From positions 1 to 40,472 of the IMG/VR virus record IMGVR_UViG_3300038441_000527: DNA of 40,472 nt, one strand, 5' to 3'. Shown here one piece after another: positions 37,351 through 40,472 of the stretch. The notes beneath the pieces were generated by a model. The model ran no database searches, was not told the DNA's origin, and worked only from the letters and a program-made list of their open reading frames with translations. Position numbers and translations under genes: made by a program. This stretch comes from a virus. Positions within the stretch are counted from its first letter, which is position 1. The number at the start of each line of letters is the position of its first letter.

Positions 37351-39972
37351 ATGCTCAAGACAGCCTTGGCGGGAATGACCGCCATCAATCAGTGGTTTGT
37401 GTGGCGGCTCGCACCCGACCTGAACAGGCCCGGCAAGACCCTCAAGATTCCAGTTCATCCTGATGGCCGCATCGTTTTCCATGAGGGGAAGCTCGTCGGT
37501 ATCAACGCACAAGACCCGGCGAACTGGACTTCCTTTGACGTGGCCCAGCAGCAACTGGGTCAGCACATCGCACGCTTCGACGGTTACCAATACACCCTGG
37601 GTTTCATGTTGACCCAAGACTGTGGCTATTGGTTCCTTGACGTTGACAGTTGTGTGGGCGATCAGTACGCGCTGACCCCGTGGGCGCAGTGGTTCTACCA
37701 GAACCTACCTGGCGCGTTCTTCGAATACAGCTCCAGCGGTCGTGGTATCCACATCATCGGTCGTGGTGCGCCGCCGCCAGGGCACCGTACGCGCCCGACA
37801 CAACATTGGCTTCAGCAGCACCCCGGCAACGATCTGGAGTTCTACACCAGCGGTCGCGGTATCGCTTTCGGCACCAGCGGGCAAGCCTGGGGTTCTGCCG
37901 ACACTCACTTGGCGCCTCAAGCTGAGTACATCGTGGCCAACATCTTCACGCCCGAGGTGTCCACGATGTTGGCGCATCTGCCTGGCGCAGGCCCTCGGTC
38001 TGACTGGCGCGGTCCGACCAACGATGACGACTTGATCCGTCGTGCGTTGCAGTCTCGTAGTGCTGACGGCATGTTCAGCGGCAAAGCCTCATTCGCGGAC
38101 CTGTGGACCTGCAACAAGCCAGCCTTGGCCATGAGCTACCCAGACCCAGACCGAAGCGACGGGCTTACCTACGGCGGCACTGAGGCTGACTTTGCCCTAG
38201 CCTCGCACCTGGCCTTCTGGACCGGCTGCGACGAAGCGCGCATTGAACGCCTTATGTGGCGCTCTGGGCTGGTGCGTGATAAGTGGACCAGTCACCGCAC
38301 GTACCTCAAGGAGCTGACGATTCACCAAGCGTGCCTGCGCACTCGCAACGTGTGCCAGGACAAGGAAGTTGTACAGAAGCTTGAGACGTTGACGACCGCC
38401 GACGCCGCTGTCAGCCGGCAGCAGTATATGGACATGATCCTGTCGTGCAATGAAGACATGCAGCTTCGCAACGACATCATCCCAGTCATTGCGCAAGACC
38501 GGTCTATTGATCATCTTGATCGCGACTTTCTGGCCGCGACGATCAAGAAGCGCCTGAGCGAATGGGGTTTCCCCGTCAGCATGAGCGAGTGTAAGGCCAT
38601 GGTGCGGTTCACCGTGACCGAGGACGAAGAGGGCGGGATCATCCCCGAGTGGGCCAACAGGCACGTGTACGTGATGAACCATGATTGCTTCTTTGACCTG
38701 GCCAGCGGCACCACCATAAGCCGCGCTGCGTTCAATGCTCAGTACGACCGCATGATGCCGCAGAAGGCTAACGGCGACCGTGAGGAAGCCGCTAAATGGT
38801 GCCTTCAGCGCTGGAACACATCGACCGTCTACGACTACATGTACTTCCCTGGCGAAGAACCCATGTTCAACCGCGAAGGCCGCTGGTACTGCAACCTCTA
38901 CAGCCCTGCCAGCGTGCCTGAAGTCGCGTTGGCCTATACCCAAGGTGGCATCGACGCCATCGACGCCTTCCAGCGCCATATGCGGGCCTTCTGCGGCCAT
39001 CGGCAGGAGGTATACACCAACCTGTTCGACTGGATGGCCTGGGTGGTGCAGAACCCCGGCAAGAAGTGCCGCTATGCGCCGCTGCTGAAGGGCATCCAGG
39101 GTGACGGCAAGACGATGATCATCAGCGCCATACGGGCAGCCATGGGCAGCGCCAACGTGCGCAGCATCAACAACAGCCTGCTGACTTCTGACTTCGGCGA
39201 CTGGCAGGAAGGCAGCTGCGTCGCCGGCATTGAGGAAATGATGCTCACGGGGCGCCGTCGCTATGACGTGGCCAACAAGCTGAAGGAACCCATTGCCAAC
39301 CGTATGCTGACGATCAACCGGAAAGGGCGTGTGTCTGGCGCCGACATCATCAACGTGACCAACTACATCGGCTTCACGAACTTCGTGGACGCGGTGCCGC
39401 TGGAAGACAGTGACCGTCGGTGGTGGGTGATCTTCTCCCCGTTCACCAGCAAAGGTGCTCTGGCAAACGCCATGGGTATGAACCTTGATCAGCTGTTCGA
39501 AACCTTCGGCCTGATCTTTGACAGTATGGAAGATGGGCGCCGGGGCGAGTGGCGCAAGTTCTTCCTTGATTACCAGATCAGCCAGAACTTCCACCCGAAC
39601 CGCGATGCGCCGCAGACTGCTGAGAAATCTGAAATGCGTGTTAGCGGTGAAGATGTCCACGAGGCGGTGGCCCGTCAGTGCATTGAGCAAGGCGCGGTCG
39701 GTGTTGGCACCAGCGTGCTGTCTTCCAGCTGTCTCACAGCTGCAATGCGCATCGTGTGCATGGCTGATGGCATTGAGCTGCCCAAGACCACCAGCGTTAA
39801 CCACATGCTTACCCGGATGGGTTACAGCCAGGTTCCCCAGGTGGTCAAGTGGGATAACAAGGCGCATCGTGTGTGGTGGAAGCGCGGGGAGGTGGTGGAC
39901 GACAGCAACGACGTCCTGCGGTCGATGCTGGAATTGACGAAAATTCAGCATGGTTCCAAGGTAGGTTACTAG
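37351..39972 (+). CDS. Primase-polymerase / SF3 helicase replication protein
   Basis: 873 aa; AAGG ten bases before ATG 37351; ATG 37375 is a weaker alternative. Residues 1-200 look like an archaeo-eukaryotic prim-pol: FLDVD (D97, D99), SSGRGIHIIGRG (about 128-139), LEFYTSGRGIAFG (about 161-173). Residues about 270-320 (TYGGTEADFALASHLAFW, ERLMWRSGL) match the helix-bundle domain of NrS-1-like polymerases. The C-terminal half is a DUF5906-type SF3 helicase: Walker A GIQGDGKT (581-588), GIEEMM Walker B region, then TNYIGFTNFVDAVPLEDSDRRWW. This is the main replication initiator-type protein, with the candidate origin just downstream. Confidence 0.83.
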   Translation: MLKTALAGMTAINQWFVWRLAPDLNRPGKTLKIPVHPDGRIVFHEGKLVGINAQDPANWTSFDVAQQQLGQHIARFDGYQYTLGFMLTQDCGYWFLDVDSCVGDQYALTPWAQWFYQNLPGAFFEYSSSGRGIHIIGRGAPPPGHRTRPTQHWLQQHPGNDLEFYTSGRGIAFGTSGQAWGSADTHLAPQAEYIVANIFTPEVSTMLAHLPGAGPRSDWRGPTNDDDLIRRALQSRSADGMFSGKASFADLWTCNKPALAMSYPDPDRSDGLTYGGTEADFALASHLAFWTGCDEARIERLMWRSGLVRDKWTSHRTYLKELTIHQACLRTRNVCQDKEVVQKLETLTTADAAVSRQQYMDMILSCNEDMQLRNDIIPVIAQDRSIDHLDRDFLAATIKKRLSEWGFPVSMSECKAMVRFTVTEDEEGGIIPEWANRHVYVMNHDCFFDLASGTTISRAAFNAQYDRMMPQKANGDREEAAKWCLQRWNTSTVYDYMYFPGEEPMFNREGRWYCNLYSPASVPEVALAYTQGGIDAIDAFQRHMRAFCGHRQEVYTNLFDWMAWVVQNPGKKCRYAPLLKGIQGDGKTMIISAIRAAMGSANVRSINNSLLTSDFGDWQEGSCVAGIEEMMLTGRRRYDVANKLKEPIANRMLTINRKGRVSGADIINVTNYIGFTNFVDAVPLEDSDRRWWVIFSPFTSKGALANAMGMNLDQLFETFGLIFDSMEDGRRGEWRKFFLDYQISQNFHPNRDAPQTAEKSEMRVSGEDVHEAVARQCIEQGAVGVGTSVLSSSCLTAAMRIVCMADGIELPKTTSVNHMLTRMGYSQVPQVVKWDNKAHRVWWKRGEVVDDSNDVLRSMLELTKIQHGSKVGY

Positions 39973-39973
39973 T

Positions 39974-40016
39974 GTTACAAGCTGGGGTAGCTTGTAACCC
40001 CAGCTAAACCCTTGTT
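39974..40016 (+). terminator. Overlapping hairpins after the primase
   Basis: Two stems share sequence: GTTACAAGCT (39974-39983) with AGCTTGTAAC (39989-39998), and GCTGGGGT (39981-39988) with ACCCCAGC (39997-40004). They cannot both form. The second is followed by CCTTGTTTTT, so it can act as a terminator; the first would prevent it. This is an anti-terminator-like layout, or simply an operator with two GTTACAAG sites. Confidence 0.55.
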
Positions 40017-40076
40017 TTTATTGACTTTTATTTATAAAGGTTACAAGTTACAAGATAAAACAGATTGGTCGTCGCA

Positions 40077-40133
40077 GGTGGGCATATTTCTATATGGCCA
40101 TATGCCACCATCATAATATATGTATATGGTGGC
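40077..40133. other. AT-rich palindrome cluster
   Basis: ATATGGCCATAT (40092-40103) is a perfect palindrome. GCCACCAT (40104-40111) and ATGGTGGC (40126-40133) are inverted around an AT-rich 14-base loop. GGTGGGCATAT (40077-40087) and ATATGCCACC (40100-40109) also pair with one bulge. Alternative folds share the same bases. An AT-rich, palindromic stretch between iterons is typical of a DNA unwinding element. Confidence 0.6.
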
Positions 40134-40142
40134 GGCTGCGGT

Positions 40143-40171
40143 TTGACATGCTTGTAACCTAGTAACCTAAT
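40143..40171 (+). promoter_or_regulatory. Candidate promoter for small terminase, iterons in spacer
   Basis: TTGACA at 40143-40148, then CCTAAT at 40166-40171, 17 bases apart. The spacer contains CTTGTAAC and most of TAGTAACC. A protein bound there would block the promoter. Two more TTGAC boxes occur next to iterons (40021 TTGACT before GGTTACAAG, 40218 TTGACC before CTGTAACC). Confidence 0.5.
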
Positions 40172-40243
40172 CGCTGGAAGCCGCGTGGTTACTGGGCTGG
40201 AGGGGGTTACAAGGCTTTTGACCTAACCTGTAACCCGGCTTCG

Positions 40244-40376
40244 TAAATTTTGAAATTGGGGCTGAAATTCCGCAGCGTGGCCAATTTCGTGAATTTTGGG
40301 GCTGAAATTTGAATTTTGAATTTCGGTGTGAATTTTGGGACAGCTTGAATTTTTGGATTTTGAGCTGAAATTTTGA
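40244..40376. repeat. AT-rich short repeats before small terminase
   Basis: The stretch is a chain of GAATTTT, GAAATT and AATTTTG units. TTGGGGCTGAAATT occurs twice, at 40256-40269 and 40296-40309, exactly 40 bases apart, with a third partial copy GAGCTGAAATT near 40362. The spacing and the runs of T and A suggest bent DNA. No convincing gene is seen here on either strand. In many phages sites of this kind serve terminase recognition. Confidence 0.6.
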
Positions 40377-40418
40377 AAATCAGGTAACAAGCAGCGTTGG
40401 TGCGGAGGAAAATTTGAG

Positions 40419-40472
40419 ATGAGTAAAAAAATCAGCAAGAAGGAAATTGAATTTGCCAAGGAGTACGCAGAG
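40419..40472 (+). CDS. Start of a cut gene, probably terminase small subunit
   Basis: Strong ribosome site GGAGG (40404-40408) about ten bases before ATG 40419. The visible 18 residues, MSKKISKKEIEFAKEYAE, match the opening of many small terminases (basic start, then a helix of the k.e.Fa.eY type). The gene runs off the right edge. The small terminase binds the packaging site and starts DNA loading into heads. With the large terminase tail at the left edge it gives the circular order terS-terL-portal. Confidence 0.6.
   Translation, partial: MSKKISKKEIEFAKEYAE

Larger units (their letters stand above)
39974..40391. repeat. GTTACAAG iterons in the non-coding region
   Basis: Six perfect copies of GTTACAAG: plus strand at 39974-39981, 40040-40047, 40047-40054 and 40206-40213; minus strand (CTTGTAAC) at 39991-39998 and 40151-40158. 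Near copies: TAGTAACC 40160-40167, GGTTAC 40187-40192, CTGTAACC 40228-40235, GGTAACAAG 40383-40391, and GGTTACTAG 39964-39972 at the primase end. The cluster lies between the primase-helicase and the small terminase gene in the only long non-coding stretch. It is the best candidate origin or packaging region. Confidence 0.72.

Noticed and set aside
38197-39951. A 584-codon minus-strand open frame opposite the primase-helicase
   Set aside because: It is a shadow of the GC-rich coding strand; the plus frame has Walker A, prim-pol motifs and a ribosome site, the minus frame has none.
39973-40418. CRISPR-like array from the repeated GTTACAAG sites
   Set aside because: Copies are 8 bases, in both orientations and irregularly spaced, so they are iterons, not CRISPR repeats.
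40223-40459. A 78-codon open frame on the minus strand across the AT-rich repeats
   Set aside because: Its product only translates the GAATTTT-type repeats (Phe, Lys, Ser, Asn), has no ribosome site and overlaps the small terminase start.

Overview
The window is almost certainly most of one tailed-phage genome rather than a bacterial region. Nearly every base is coding, genes overlap by ATGA or TAATG junctions, and the order is portal, head, neck, contractile tail, baseplate, tail fibres, lysis, replication. A sheath protein of the DUF3383 type, a DUF3277 tube protein, a Gp138-type spike, a gp25-like wedge and a baseplate J protein point to a small myovirus. The GC-rich codon use and the gene content suggest a Pseudomonas-like or related proteobacterial host, but the host is inference. 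No integrase, tRNA, rRNA, CRISPR array or insertion sequence was seen. The first 68 bases look like the end of the large terminase gene and the last 54 bases look like the start of the small terminase gene, so the record is probably a circularly closed or permuted genome cut inside the terminase pair.

Layout. (1) 1-22046, plus strand: the virion and lysis half. Portal, head morphogenesis, DUF2213 protease/scaffold with a probable nested scaffold start, decoration protein and major capsid are closed by a strong terminator at 5556. A second block holds the neck genes, sheath, tube, tail chaperone with a probable -1 frameshift, tape measure, baseplate, a low-GC tailspike, fibre proteins, two holin-like proteins, endolysin and Rz/Rz1 spanins. 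(2) 22086-27558, minus strand: a replication block (Pro/Ala-rich protein, Cas4-like DUF2800 nuclease, ssDNA-binding protein, family B DNA polymerase, one small protein), with an attenuator-like terminator before the polymerase. (3) 27652-37127, plus strand: SF2 helicase, nucleotidyltransferase-fold protein, VRR-NUC nuclease, a tandem TetR-type HTH protein, then small accessory genes: ParB-like, a DnaJ-type zinc motif fused to a MazG-like domain, a CsrA-like protein with an insertion, and a PAPS reductase gene broken by an in-frame stop. (4) 37160-40472: a terminator, a perfect 25-bp inverted repeat, a primase-polymerase/SF3 helicase, then a 446-bp non-coding region with GTTACAAG iterons, palindromes and AT-rich repeats that leads into the small terminase gene.

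How it may work together: two terminator-promoter cassettes (31381 and 33356) and the divergent 27559-27651 region share a GTTAATWA box, which suggests one regulator for the early genes; the tandem-HTH protein is a natural but untested candidate. The polymerase, ssDNA-binding protein, primase-helicase, SF2 helicase and two nucleases form a largely self-sufficient replication and recombination set. The iteron region is the best candidate for an origin, packaging site or terminase control region. The most unusual items are the 25-bp inverted repeat before the primase, the iteron region, the CsrA-like protein, the tandem TetR-HTH protein and the interrupted PAPS reductase. All functional calls come from reading motifs and gene order; no database search was run.
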